Shown: positions 1-9,081, numbered from the stretch's first letter. The stretch: 38,977 bases of DNA from Agrococcus sp. (GCA_031179215.1 JAPSIA010000003.1:25625-64601); one strand, 5' to 3'. A program made the numbers and translations. Notes: a model not told the origin generated them from the letters alone.

Positions 1-51
1 CAGCGCGCCGCCATCGAGCGCCGCGTCGGCGGCTGGCTCGGGACCAGCGCG

Positions 52-1890
52 TCAGTCGTCGTCGCCGCCGTCGCCGCCGTTGCCCCCACCGTTGCCGTTG
101 CCGCCGCCGTTGCCGCCACCGTTGCCGTTGCCGCTGCCGGAGCTGTCGTCGTCATCGCTCTGGCTCGGCTGCGGGTCGGGCTGCTGGATGGGGGTCTGCG
201 GTGCGGCCTGGCCGTTGCAGTACAGCAGGGTGATCGTGCTGCCCTGGGGGTGGTCGCCCGGCGTGAGCGACTGCTCGACGACGTCGCCGCCCAAGCAGCG
301 CAGCGTGTAGCGGCGCTCGACGACGAGCCCGATGCCCTGCATCGACTGGGCGGCTGCGGCGATCGGCTGGCCCGTGACGTCCGGCACGCTCACGAGGCCG
401 TTCGAGAGCACGAGGTTGATGATGGCGCCCGGCGTCACGTCGCTGCCCGCGCTCGGGTCGGTGCTGATGACGTGGTCGGCGGCGACGGACTCCGAGGAGT
501 CGCGCGTGACCTCGCCCACCGTGTAGCCGGCGGTCTCGAGCGCCTGGCGCGCCTGCGCCTCCGTGAGGTTCGCGACGTTGATGAGCGGCCGCGGGGGAGG
601 GCCGTTGGAGACGACGAGCTGCACCGCAGCGCCGGGCGCGATGCGCACGCCGGCCTCAGGCTCCGTGCGCAGCACCGTGCCGGCGGGCGCGTCGTCGATG
701 GTGCGGCGCACCTCCGGCCGCAGGTCGGCGCCCTCGATCGTCGCGATCGCCTCGTCCTCCTGCGCCCCGACGACCTCGGGGACGGGCGTCGAGAGGCCCG
801 CGATGGGGAGGTTCCCGAAGCTGAACGCCCAGACACCGGCGCCCACGACGAGCACGGCGATGACGACGACGGCGCCCCACAGCCACGCGAGGTGCGGTCG
901 GCGCGTGCGCTCCTCGACCGAGGGCGACTCGGGCTCCAGGTCGTCGGCGGTGAGGGCGGCGAACATCGTGGTGGCGGCGCCGACCTCGACGGGCGTCGTC
1001 TGCGGCCGCGCGAACGGCACGAGCGTGCCGGCGAGGGCGTCGTCGAGTGCCTGCTTGAACTCGGTCGCGGTCTGGAAGCGCTCATCGCGCCCCTTGAGCA
1101 GCGCCTTCGCGACGACCGAGTCCATCTGCGGCGTGATGCCGGGCGTGATGGAGGAGGGCGCGGGAGGCTCCTCGGCCACGTGCTGGTAGGCGATCCCGAC
1201 GGCGGAGTCGGCCTGGAACGGGGGCCTGCCCGTCAGCAGCTCGAAGAGGATCACGCCTGTCGAGTACAGGTCGGTGCGAGCGTCGACCGCCTCGCCGCGT
1301 GCCTGCTCGGGGGAGAAGTAGCCGGCCGTGCCCAGGATGGTGCCGGTCTGGGCGACGTTGACGCTCGTCTCGCTCACGGCGCGAGCGATGCCGAAGTCCA
1401 TGACCTTGATCTGGCCTCCGGGCGTGACCATGACGTTGCCGGGCTTGATGTCGCGGTGCACGATGCCGGCGCGGTGCGAGTACTCGAGCGCCGTGAGGAT
1501 GCCCTTGGTGATGCGCACGGCCTCCGCCTCGGGCAGCGGGCCCTCGGCGATGATGTCCTTGACCATGCGGCCGTCGACGTACTCCATGACGATGTACGGC
1601 ACGGCGGCCGGCTCGCCCTCGGCGTCGACCGTCGGTTCCTCGCCGGCGTCGAACACGCGCACGACCGTCGGATGCGACATGCGGGCAGCCGACTGGGCCT
1701 CCTGGCGGAAGCGCGTGCGGAACTCGGGATCCTTCGACAGGTCCGGCCGCAGCAGCTTGACGGCGACCTGCCGGTCGAGGCGTGTGTCGCGGGCGAGGTG
1801 CACCTCGGCCATGCCGCCCTGGCCGATGAGCTCGCCGATCTCGTACCGGTCGCCGAGGGTCCGCAGCGAGGCGATGATGCTGTCGGTCAT
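52..1890 (-). CDS. pknB: Ser/Thr protein kinase PknB with PASTA domains
   Basis: Membrane receptor-type Ser/Thr kinase of 612 aa that senses muropeptides or lipid II outside the cell and phosphorylates growth and division proteins inside. The kinase domain spans about residues 16-280: Gly loop GQGGMAEV, Lys45 in VAVKLL, catalytic HRDIKPGN, MDFGIA, and GTAGYFSPEQ in the activation segment. One membrane helix lies near 332-356. Three PASTA-like repeats follow, each ending in an L-V-x-SNG or LLYCNG edge. The protein closes with an unusual Gly/Asn-rich, Asp-ended tail. It is the last gene of the fhaA-fhaB-pstP-rodA-pbpA-pknA-pknB operon, 81 bp after pknA, with an ATG start. Only 51 bp lie beyond the stop, too few to identify the next gene. 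The kinase assignment is firm; the ligand is inferred from the family. Confidence 0.96.
   Translation of the reverse strand: MTDSIIASLRTLGDRYEIGELIGQGGMAEVHLARDTRLDRQVAVKLLRPDLSKDPEFRTRFRQEAQSAARMSHPTVVRVFDAGEEPTVDAEGEPAAVPYIVMEYVDGRMVKDIIAEGPLPEAEAVRITKGILTALEYSHRAGIVHRDIKPGNVMVTPGGQIKVMDFGIARAVSETSVNVAQTGTILGTAGYFSPEQARGEAVDARTDLYSTGVILFELLTGRPPFQADSAVGIAYQHVAEEPPAPSSITPGITPQMDSVVAKALLKGRDERFQTATEFKQALDDALAGTLVPFARPQTTPVEVGAATTMFAALTADDLEPESPSVEERTRRPHLAWLWGAVVVIAVLVVGAGVWAFSFGNLPIAGLSTPVPEVVGAQEDEAIATIEGADLRPEVRRTIDDAPAGTVLRTEPEAGVRIAPGAAVQLVVSNGPPPRPLINVANLTEAQARQALETAGYTVGEVTRDSSESVAADHVISTDPSAGSDVTPGAIINLVLSNGLVSVPDVTGQPIAAAAQSMQGIGLVVERRYTLRCLGGDVVEQSLTPGDHPQGSTITLLYCNGQAAPQTPIQQPDPQPSQSDDDDSSGSGNGNGGGNGGGNGNGGGNGGDGGDDD
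55..158 (-). repeat. Low-complexity GN/GGN coding repeat at the pknB 3' end
   Basis: The last 35 or so codons of pknB are a near-microsatellite of alternating CCGTTG/CCGCCG-type hexamers on the plus strand. They encode Gly-Asn-Gly-Gly-Asn runs between two Asp clusters. The tail lies outside the membrane after the third PASTA domain and is probably flexible. Repeats like this can change length by slippage. No function is visible. Confidence 0.7.
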
Positions 1891-1971
1891 CGTTGCTCCT
1901 CTCCTCGCGCGTGCATCCCGGGTCCACCCCGTCGTCGGCAGGGATCGGTCGATTCTACGCCACCGGCCGAT

Positions 1972-3720
1972 TCAGGGCGCGTCGCTCGGCTCCACGGGCA
2001 GCGTCGCCTCGGGCAGGCTCGGCGTCGGCGTCGCCGGCGGCGTGGGATCGGGCGTCTCCTCGGGCTCGACGACCGTCATCGTGAGCGTCGGCGACGCGCC
2101 GCTCGTGAGCGCCTGGCCGCCGTCGACCTCGCACCGGTAGGCGTAGGAGACGACGTTGTCGCCCGTCGGCATCTGGGTGATGTTGAGCTGCGGGCCGTTG
2201 CTCGGCACCGTCTCCTCCTCGCCGTTCGCCCACGCGATCGTGACCTCGTAGCCGGCGAGCGCGTAGCCCGCGGGGCACGTCGCGGCATCCCACTCGATCG
2301 TGTAGGGCTCACCGGGCTCGAGCGCCGAGGGGTCCTCGCCGCCGGCCATGCGAGGCGGCGTCGTCGGATCCTCGATCGCCGCGACGGGTCCGTGGATCGT
2401 GCCCTCGACCGTGGAGCCCTCGGGCACCGGGCCGGTCGGCGCGACCTCGTAGATCCTGCCGGCGTCGTTCGGATCCGTCGCGGGCTCGCCCGTGGTCACG
2501 CTCGGCACGAGCCCGAGCTCGCGGATCTCCGCGCGGAACTCCGCTTCCGTCATGCCGATGAAGTCCGACGCGTCGATCGTCACCTCCGCAGGGCCCGTCG
2601 GCGCCTGCGAGGTGTCGGTCGGCTGCGGATCGGGCTGCTGGTTGTTCAGCAGCATCATGACGATCGCGATGCCCGCTGCCACGAGGAGCACCGCGAGGAT
2701 CACGACGGGCCAGATCCAGGGGTTGGTGCGGCGCTGGCGATCGCGGGTCGCCGTCGCCGTCGTCGCCGCGACCGGCAGCGCCGCCGTCGCGGGGCTCGAC
2801 TGCGTCGTGATGACGCGCGTCGCGGCCTGCGTGGGCGAGTCGATCGTCGCGAACGAGTCGGTCGATGCGATGCCGGGCACGATCGCGGCGGCACCGGCGA
2901 TGTCGCCGCGACGCAGCATAGTCGCGGCGCGCGAGAGGTGCGCGGCCGAGGTGGGCCGGTCGGCGGGCGTCTTCGCGATGCACGACAGGACGAGGTTGCG
3001 CACGGGCTCCGGCACGGTGCCGGGCAGGTCCGGCGGGGTGTCGTTGATGTGCGCCATCGCGATCGCCACCTGCGACTCGCCCGTGAAGGGGCGCCGGCCT
3101 GCGAGCGCCTCGTACGCGACGATGCCGAGCGAGTAGATGTCGGTCGACGGCGCGGCCTGCTGCCCGGAGGCCTGCTCCGGCGACAGGTACTGCACCGTGC
3201 CCATCACCTGGCCCGTGGCGGTGAGGGGCACCTGGTCGGCGATGCGCGCGATGCCGAAGTCGGTGATCTTCACCCGGCCCTCGGGCGTGATGAGCAGGTT
3301 GCCGGGCTTGATGTCGCGGTGCACGAGCCCCGCCTGGTGCGCGGCGTGGAGCGCGGCGGAGGTCTGCGCGACGATGTCGAGCACCTTGTCGGCCGAGAGC
3401 GTGCGGTCGCGATCGAGGATCGCGCTGAGCGGCTCGCCCGGCACGAGCTCCATCACGAGGAAGGCGCTGCCCTCCTCCTCGCCGTAGTCGAAGACGTTCG
3501 CGATGCCCTCGTGGTTCACGAGCGCGGCGTGCCGGGCCTCGGCGCGGAAGCGCTCGAGGAACCCGGGGTCGCCCATGTACTCGTCCTTCAGGATCTTGAG
3601 CGCGACGGTGCGGCCGATCACCTGATCGGTCGCCTGCCAGACCTCGCCCATGCCGCCGATGGCGATCCGGCTGGTCAGCTGGTATCGCCCACCGAAGGTG
3701 AGTCCGCTGGATGGTCTCAT
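1972..3720 (-). CDS. pknA: Ser/Thr protein kinase PknA-like, with extracellular PASTA and Ig-like region
   Basis: Membrane Ser/Thr kinase of 582 aa, partner of PknB in control of cell shape and division. The kinase domain covers about residues 12-275: IGGMGEV loop, Lys42 in VALKIL, HRDIKPGN, TDFGIA, and GTVQYLSPEQ in the activation loop. A single helix lies near 332-360. Unlike mycobacterial PknA, which has little outside the membrane, this protein carries about 220 extracellular residues. They comprise one PASTA-like segment (DFIGMTEAEFRAEIRELGL), an Ig- or Fn3-like beta segment with two Cys (TCPAGY and YRCEVDGG), and a Pro/Thr-rich tail. The ATG overlaps the pbpA stop (ATGA at 3717-3720). 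Named PknA by operon position and kinase type. Confidence 0.92.
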   Translation of the reverse strand: MRPSSGLTFGGRYQLTSRIAIGGMGEVWQATDQVIGRTVALKILKDEYMGDPGFLERFRAEARHAALVNHEGIANVFDYGEEEGSAFLVMELVPGEPLSAILDRDRTLSADKVLDIVAQTSAALHAAHQAGLVHRDIKPGNLLITPEGRVKITDFGIARIADQVPLTATGQVMGTVQYLSPEQASGQQAAPSTDIYSLGIVAYEALAGRRPFTGESQVAIAMAHINDTPPDLPGTVPEPVRNLVLSCIAKTPADRPTSAAHLSRAATMLRRGDIAGAAAIVPGIASTDSFATIDSPTQAATRVITTQSSPATAALPVAATTATATRDRQRRTNPWIWPVVILAVLLVAAGIAIVMMLLNNQQPDPQPTDTSQAPTGPAEVTIDASDFIGMTEAEFRAEIRELGLVPSVTTGEPATDPNDAGRIYEVAPTGPVPEGSTVEGTIHGPVAAIEDPTTPPRMAGGEDPSALEPGEPYTIEWDAATCPAGYALAGYEVTIAWANGEEETVPSNGPQLNITQMPTGDNVVSYAYRCEVDGGQALTSGASPTLTMTVVEPEETPDPTPPATPTPSLPEATLPVEPSDAP

Positions 3721-5201
3721 GAGTTCAGCACCGCCTCGATCACTGCTCTCCCGATTGGCGCGGCGACGACATTGGATGTGTCACCGACGATGTTCTCATC
3801 TGGCACGACCACGACGGCGACTGCCACGCTCCGGTCGTCCAGCTCTCCGTACCCCGTGAACCACAGGTTGAACGGCGCGTCGGTCTCGACGTCGTTCTCG
3901 GCCGTGCCCGTCTTGCCGCCCACGCGGACGCCGTCGATCTGGGCGTTCGACGCGAGCCCCTCCTGCACGCCGAGCTCCATGGCCGACCGAACCTGCCCCG
4001 CGACCTCGGCCGAGACCGGGTTGCCGAGGATGGTCGGCTGGGGGTCGGAGGTGACGTCGAGGTTGGGTGCGAGCACCCGGTCGACGAGGTTGGGCCGCAT
4101 CATGGTGCCGTCGTTCGCGATCGCCGCGGTCGTCATCGCGATCTGCAGCGGCGTCACGCGCACGTCGAACTGGCCGAACGAGGTCAGCTGGAGCTGCGCG
4201 GGGTCGAGGTCGCGCGGGTAGGTGCTCGGCTGCACGGTGAGCGGGATCGTGAGGGACTGGCCGTAGCCGAACGCCGCTGCCTGCTGCGCGATCGCCTCCT
4301 CGCCGAGCTCCTCGCCGAGCTGCGCGAAGGGGATGTTGCACGAGAGCGCGATCGCGGTCTCGAGCGTGACGGTCTCGCCCGGTCCGCACGTCGTGCGGGA
4401 GGCGTTGCGGATCTCGGTGCTCGTGCCCGTGAGCGTGAGCGTCGCGGGATTGTCGAACTCCGACTCGAGCGTGTAGCGGCCGGACTCGAGCGCCGCCGCG
4501 AGCACGACGAGCTTGAACACCGATCCGGGGAAGTAGAGGTCGCCCTCGATCGTGCGGTTGAAGAGCGGGTCGTCGGGATCGGCGAGCAGCTGGTCGTAGA
4601 CCTCGCGCACCGCGCCGGTGTTGTGGCTCGCGAACGCGTTGGGGTCGAAGGTCGGGCTCGAGACCATCGCGAGCACATCGCCCGTCTCCGGGTCGAGCGC
4701 GACGACCGCGCCCTCTCGGTCGCCGAGCGCCTCCGCGGCCACCCGCTGCGCCTCGCCGTCGATCGTGAGCTCGACCGACGCGCCTGCCGGGCTCTCACCG
4801 GTGATCGTCGCGACGAGCTGGTCGAGGAACTGGCTGTTCGCGGTGCCCGTGAGCTCGGAGTTCATCGCGCCCTCGATGCCGCGGTTGCCCTGGCCGAGCG
4901 TGTTGTAGCCCGTGACGTGGGCGTAGAGCGAGCCCATCGGGTACTCGCGCTGCCACTCGAACTCGTCGTTCGAGGGGGTCGAGAGCGCGACCTGCTCGCC
5001 GTCGACGACGATCGAGCCGCGCTCGACCGCGAACGAGTCGTACAGCGTGCGCGTGTTGCGCGCATCCGCGTGGAGCGCATCCGCCTGCACGGCCTGGATC
5101 ATCGTCGACGAGCCGAACAGCCCGATGAACATCACCAGCAGCAGCGTGCTCACGCGCCGGATGGGCCGGCGCATGCTCTGCTCTCGCTCGGTGCTCGTCA
5201 T
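3717..5201 (-). CDS. pbpA: Penicillin-binding protein PbpA (class B-type transpeptidase)
   Basis: Peptidoglycan D,D-transpeptidase of 494 aa, anchored by one N-terminal helix (about residues 17-38) with the catalytic domain outside the cell. Active-site motifs are present in order: SxxK as SVFK near residue 225, SxN as SCN, and KTG as GGKTGTAE near residue 429. Length fits the PbpA family. I chose the ATG at 5201 because it forms a 4-bp ATGA overlap with the rodA stop and starts just before the membrane helix. The reading frame stays open further upstream only inside rodA. It works with RodA, the glycosyltransferase encoded next to it, in cell elongation or septation, and is a likely target of the kinases encoded downstream. 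Confidence 0.95.
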   Translation of the reverse strand: MTSTEREQSMRRPIRRVSTLLLVMFIGLFGSSTMIQAVQADALHADARNTRTLYDSFAVERGSIVVDGEQVALSTPSNDEFEWQREYPMGSLYAHVTGYNTLGQGNRGIEGAMNSELTGTANSQFLDQLVATITGESPAGASVELTIDGEAQRVAAEALGDREGAVVALDPETGDVLAMVSSPTFDPNAFASHNTGAVREVYDQLLADPDDPLFNRTIEGDLYFPGSVFKLVVLAAALESGRYTLESEFDNPATLTLTGTSTEIRNASRTTCGPGETVTLETAIALSCNIPFAQLGEELGEEAIAQQAAAFGYGQSLTIPLTVQPSTYPRDLDPAQLQLTSFGQFDVRVTPLQIAMTTAAIANDGTMMRPNLVDRVLAPNLDVTSDPQPTILGNPVSAEVAGQVRSAMELGVQEGLASNAQIDGVRVGGKTGTAENDVETDAPFNLWFTGYGELDDRSVAVAVVVVPDENIVGDTSNVVAAPIGRAVIEAVLNS

Positions 5202-6604
5202 ACGATCCCCCTCCCGCGCACGGAGTCGCTCAGTCGCAGCAGCAGCGCGACGATGAGCCAGTTGGCCAGCAGCGAGGATCCTCCCGCCGCCAGGAACGGC
5301 GTCGTCAGGCCCGTGAGCGGGATGAGCCGCGTCACGCCGCCGACGACGATGAAGACCTGCAGCCCGATGACGAACGCCAGGCCGACGCCCAGCAGCTTCG
5401 TGAAGTCGTCGGGACCCTGGAAGCCGATCCGGACGCCGCGCGAGACCAGGATGAGGTACAGCCCGAGGATCGCGAAGATGCCGGCGAGGCCGAGCTCCTC
5501 GCCGAGCGACGGGATGATGTAGTCGCTGTTGGCGTAGGGCGTGATGTCGGGGCGGCCGAGGCCGAGCCCCGTGCCGAGGAGGCCGCCGTGGCCCATGCCG
5601 AACACGCCCTGCACGATCTGGAACGAGCCGCCCTGCGCCGAGTAGACGTCCGGGTCGAAGGCGTGGATCCACGCGTGCACGCGGCGCTGCACGTAGCCGA
5701 GCGTGAAGTAGGCCGCGACGCCGCCGACCGCGACGAGCCCCAGGCCGATGACGATCCAGGAGCGGCGTCCCGTCGCGACGTAGATCATCACGAGGAACAG
5801 CCCGAAGTAGAGCATCGACGTGCCGAGGTCGCGCTGGAAGACGAGCACGAGCATGCACACGGCCCACACCACGAGGATCGGGCCGAGGTCGCGCACGCGC
5901 GGGAACCGCACGCCCAGGAACCGCTTGCCGACGACCGAGAGCGAGTCGCGGGCCGTCATGAGGTAGCCGGCGAAGAAGATCGCGAGCGCGATCTTCGCGA
6001 GCTCGCCCGGCTGGAAGGAGACGAGGCTGCCGATGCCGATCCAGACCGTCGCGCCGTTGATGGTGCGGCCGATGCCCGGCACGAGCGGCAGGATGAGCAG
6101 CAGGAAGGCGATCGCCATCGCGAGGTAGCGGTAGCGCGCGAGCACGCGGTGGTTGCGCACGCCGATGATGGTGACGATCGCGATGATGAGCGCGATCCCC
6201 GTCCACGCGATCTGCCGCATCGAGGCGGCATCCCAGCCCGCGAGGCCGTCGGCGATGTCGATGCGGTAGATCATCGCGATGCCGAGCCCGTTGAGCACGG
6301 TCGCGACGGGCAGGATGATCGCGTCGGCCTCGCGCGCGACGACCCGCAGCGCGATGTGGAGCGCGAGCGTCAGCACGCCGAGGCACCCCGCGAGCTGCAG
6401 CGGGAACAGGTCGACGCGCTGCAGCGCGCCGAGCTGCACGAGCGCCATCGCGCCGCCCGCGAGCACCCAGGCGATCACGAGCAGGAAGAGCTCGAGGTTG
6501 CGCAGCTTCGCGGGGTTGCGGATGCGCACCTTGATGGCCTCGGTGACCTCGCGCAGCTGCACGATGCCCGTCTGCATGGCGTTCGGAGCCGTCTGCTCGC
6601 TCAT
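5198..6604 (-). CDS. rodA: RodA/FtsW-family peptidoglycan glycosyltransferase
   Basis: SEDS-family polytopic membrane protein of 468 aa that polymerises lipid II into glycan strands and pairs with a class B PBP, here PbpA. At least ten hydrophobic segments are visible. SEDS-type sequences include INGATVWIGIGSLVSFQPGE, which holds the conserved loop before the catalytic region, and FQRDLGTSMLYFGLF. Near the C-terminus is the SEDS ending LLTGLGLGRPDITPYANSD followed by FAILGLYLIL. The ATG at 6604 was chosen because it overlaps the pstP stop by ATGA (6601-6604). A soluble N-terminal stretch of about 38 residues precedes the first helix. The protein belongs to the growth-control operon. Confidence 0.94.
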   Translation of the reverse strand: MSEQTAPNAMQTGIVQLREVTEAIKVRIRNPAKLRNLELFLLVIAWVLAGGAMALVQLGALQRVDLFPLQLAGCLGVLTLALHIALRVVAREADAIILPVATVLNGLGIAMIYRIDIADGLAGWDAASMRQIAWTGIALIIAIVTIIGVRNHRVLARYRYLAMAIAFLLLILPLVPGIGRTINGATVWIGIGSLVSFQPGELAKIALAIFFAGYLMTARDSLSVVGKRFLGVRFPRVRDLGPILVVWAVCMLVLVFQRDLGTSMLYFGLFLVMIYVATGRRSWIVIGLGLVAVGGVAAYFTLGYVQRRVHAWIHAFDPDVYSAQGGSFQIVQGVFGMGHGGLLGTGLGLGRPDITPYANSDYIIPSLGEELGLAGIFAILGLYLILVSRGVRIGFQGPDDFTKLLGVGLAFVIGLQVFIVVGGVTRLIPLTGLTTPFLAAGGSSLLANWLIVALLLRLSDSVRGRGIV

Positions 6605-7842
6605 GGCGATCGCTCCAATCGTTCGACGATGGCGTGGGCGCCCTCGAGCGACTCGGCCGAGAGCGTCTGCTCGACGTTGCGCTGGTTGAAGGGCGTGAGG
6701 TCGGTGAGGGCGATGTCGGTCTCCTCGACCTCGCGCGCGAGCACGATCGGGCCGATCTGCTGCTGGATGCCCTGGTAGATGGCGACGTTGCCGGCCTCGT
6801 TGACGCCGACGAAGTAGCGATCCTGCGTCCAGCTGTAGAACATCGTCGAGAGCGCGACGATGCCGATGACCGCGAGCAGCGCGCCGACGCCCCACGTGAT
6901 GCGGCGGTTGCGCCGCATGCGGCGCTGCTCGGCGAGCAGCTCCTGCAGGAACTCCTCGCTCTCGGGCTCGAAGTGCTCGAAGGCGGGCTGCATGCGGGCC
7001 TGCCGCGGGTGCAGCAGCAGGCGCCCGAGGCTCACCGACGTGCGCTCGGGCTCGACGGCCTCGTAGCTGATGGGCGCCGCGGCGGAGCCGACGGTCGTCG
7101 GCTCGATCGAGGAGGAGCGCCGCTCGTCGATGTCGCACAGCACGACGGTGATGTTGTCGGGCGCGCCCCGCGAGAGCGACTCGTTGACGAGCCGCTGCAC
7201 GGTCGAGGGCGTGTCGAGGCCCTGCGCGAGGATCGCCCGGATGCGGTCCTCGTCGACGTAGCTCGAGAGCCCGTCGGAGCACACGAGCCAGCGGTCGCCG
7301 GGCAGCGCCGACTCGACCGCCGTGTCGATCTCGGGGTCGGTCTCGACGTTGCCGAGCACGCGCATGACGACGTTGCGGCGCGGGTGGTGCTCGGCCTCCT
7401 CGCGCGTGATGCGCCCGGCGTCGACGAGCTTCTGCACGAACGTGTGGTCGTTCGAGATCTGCTCGAGCGCGCCGACGCGGTAGCGGTAGATGCGGCTGTC
7501 GCCGATGTGGGCGATGCCCATCCGGTCGCCCACCCGCACGATGCCGGAGCCGGTCGTGCCCATGCCGGTGAGCTCGGGGTGCTCGAGCATGGCCTGCTGC
7601 AGCGCCTCGTTGCCCTCGCGCAGCGCTTGCGCGAGCGCCTGGGCGGCCTCCTCGGCGCTGTCGTAGTCGCGGTCGGCCTCGCGCACGCGACGGGTCACGA
7701 TCGCGCTCGCGACGTCGCCGCCCGCGTGCCCGCCCATGCCGTCCGCGACGAAGCACAGGCGCTTCCCGGCGTAGCCGGAGTCCTGGTTCTCGGTGCGGAT
7801 CCTGCCGACGTGGCTGATCGCGGCCGCGAGCGGAGCGCTCAA
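6601..7842 (-). CDS. pstP: PP2C-type Ser/Thr protein phosphatase PstP
   Basis: Membrane-anchored, metal-dependent PP2C phosphatase of 413 aa that reverses PknA/PknB phosphorylation. The cytoplasmic PPM domain covers about residues 1-240 with the metal and phosphate motifs ENQDS, VADGMGGHAGG, IGDSRIYR, LVCSDGLSSY and GAPDNITVV. A helix near 310-330 is followed by an extracytoplasmic C-terminal part, as in mycobacterial PstP. No ATG or GTG lies between the fhaB end and the conserved ISHVGRIRTENQD region. The best start is TTG at 7842, preceded by GAGG 8 nt upstream and lying 3 bp from the fhaB stop. A CTG at 7848 is the only close alternative. The weak start may keep phosphatase levels below those of its neighbours (inference). 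Confidence 0.92.
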   Translation of the reverse strand: MSAPLAAAISHVGRIRTENQDSGYAGKRLCFVADGMGGHAGGDVASAIVTRRVREADRDYDSAEEAAQALAQALREGNEALQQAMLEHPELTGMGTTGSGIVRVGDRMGIAHIGDSRIYRYRVGALEQISNDHTFVQKLVDAGRITREEAEHHPRRNVVMRVLGNVETDPEIDTAVESALPGDRWLVCSDGLSSYVDEDRIRAILAQGLDTPSTVQRLVNESLSRGAPDNITVVLCDIDERRSSSIEPTTVGSAAAPISYEAVEPERTSVSLGRLLLHPRQARMQPAFEHFEPESEEFLQELLAEQRRMRRNRRITWGVGALLAVIGIVALSTMFYSWTQDRYFVGVNEAGNVAIYQGIQQQIGPIVLAREVEETDIALTDLTPFNQRNVEQTLSAESLEGAHAIVERLERSP

Positions 7843-7844
7843 GC

Positions 7845-8399
7845 TCAGCGCCTCAGCTCGAACGTCGTGGTGCCGATGCGCACGGAGCTGCCGACCTGCA
7901 CGGGCGTCGACTCGCTGATGCGCTTGCCCTCCACGAAGGTGCCGTTCGTCGAGCCGAGGTCCTGCACGACCCACTGATCGCGCCAGCGCACGATCTTCGC
8001 GTGGTTGCCGGAGGTGTAGTCGTCCTTGATCTGCAGGCCGCTGCTGGAGGAGCGGCCGATCGTGAGCCCCGTCTCGGGCAGGTCGAGCTCGAGGCCGGCG
8101 CGGGGGCCGGAGGTGATGACGATGCGCGACGCCTGGCCTCCGGACCTGCCGGCCCCGGCCGCGGAGCCGGAGCGCGTGCCGGTCGGCCGCTCCGTCACGG
8201 TCGTCGGCGCATCCGCCGAGCTCGCGGCGGGCGCGGCGGCCGACTCGCGCGTGCGCTGGCTCTGCACCGCGACGCGCTGGAGCGGCGTGAGCTTCGGCCC
8301 GAAGAGGTCGCTGCGCAGCGAGTAGACGACGATGAAGATGAACAGCCACAGGAGGGCGAGGAAGCCGACCTTGAGGATGATGAGGGTCAGTTCGTCCAC
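7845..8399 (-). CDS. fhaB: FHA-domain protein FhaB (FipA-like)
   Basis: Small membrane-attached phosphothreonine reader of 184 aa. An N-terminal helix (about residues 7-27, VGFLALLWLFIFIVVY) is followed by a low-complexity Ala/Ser/Thr linker. The C-terminal FHA domain has GLTIGRSS, SGNHAKIV and LGSTNGTFVEGKRI, the usual phosphopeptide-binding loops. In mycobacteria FhaB binds phosphorylated partners and links kinases to FtsZ/FtsQ and the RodA-PbpA machinery. The GTG start at 8399 lies 13 bp inside the end of fhaA, which implies translational coupling. Between fhaA and pstP, this is the standard actinobacterial order. Confidence 0.94.
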   Translation of the reverse strand: MDELTLIILKVGFLALLWLFIFIVVYSLRSDLFGPKLTPLQRVAVQSQRTRESAAAPAASSADAPTTVTERPTGTRSGSAAGAGRSGGQASRIVITSGPRAGLELDLPETGLTIGRSSSSGLQIKDDYTSGNHAKIVRWRDQWVVQDLGSTNGTFVEGKRISESTPVQVGSSVRIGTTTFELRR

Positions 8400-9073
8400 G
8401 GGTGCTCCTTCGACTGCGCGAGCAGGCGGTAGACGATGCGGGTGGCGCCGATGTCGATGATCGAGTCGGGCTCGAGCAGCGCGGTCTTGAGCGCGCGCCC
8501 GTTGAGGGTCGTGCCGTTCGTGGAGCCGAGGTCGCTCACCTGGGCGCGCGTGCCGTCCCAGATGATCTCGGCGTGCTTGCGCGAGGCGCCCGCGTCGTCG
8601 ACGGTGATGTCGGCGTCGGAGCCGCGGCCGATGACGGTGCGGCCGCGCCGCAGCGTGTGCCGCTTGCCCTTGATGTCGACGACCGCCGTCCAGACGACCT
8701 CGCCGGCCTCGGTCTCGGAGCGGATCTCGAGCATCCCCGTCGTCATGCCCTCGACGGGCTCGAGCCCGAGGTCGAGGGGGCCCGCGAAGGAGTAGCCGGA
8801 CTGGCGCGCATGCGCCTGCACGGTGCCGGTGAGCTCGTCGAGCAGCGCATCGCCCAAGCGGCGCAGCCGCTGGAAGTCCCCGGGGGCGAGACGCACCGTG
8901 AACCGGTTGGGCACGAGGATGCGGTCGCGGGAGACGACGCTCGCCTGCGTGTCGAGCTCGCGCTTGAGCGCGCTCGCGATCTCGACCGGCTCGACACCGG
9001 AGCGGAACGTCTTCGCGAACGCGCCGTTGACTGCCTTCTCGAGTCCGCGCTCGATCGAATCGAGGAATCCCAT
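8387..9073 (-). CDS. fhaA: FHA-domain protein FhaA
   Basis: Cytoplasmic phosphothreonine-binding protein of 228 aa. The N-terminal DUF3662-type domain (MGFLDSIERGLEKAVNGAFAK onward, about 1-120) is followed by a C-terminal FHA domain with TVIGRGSDADI, ASRKHAEI and LGSTNGTTLNGR. In mycobacteria FhaA binds phosphorylated MviN and restrains late peptidoglycan steps. It is first in the growth-control operon. The ATG at 9073 was chosen over an in-frame GTG at 9085. GGGAGGTGA lies 8 nt before the ATG but would overlap the GTG, and family members start with MG-LD. Confidence 0.94.
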   Translation of the reverse strand: MGFLDSIERGLEKAVNGAFAKTFRSGVEPVEIASALKRELDTQASVVSRDRILVPNRFTVRLAPGDFQRLRRLGDALLDELTGTVQAHARQSGYSFAGPLDLGLEPVEGMTTGMLEIRSETEAGEVVWTAVVDIKGKRHTLRRGRTVIGRGSDADITVDDAGASRKHAEIIWDGTRAQVSDLGSTNGTTLNGRALKTALLEPDSIIDIGATRIVYRLLAQSKEHPWTN

Positions 9074-9081
9074 GCGTGTGC

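Noticed and set aside
1-51. Start of a further minus-strand gene (ATG at 14)
   Set aside because: Only four or five codons are visible and there is no SD; nothing can be supported.
250-4221. A very long plus-strand open frame across pknB and pknA
   Set aside because: It lies antisense to two clear kinases and is an effect of high GC.
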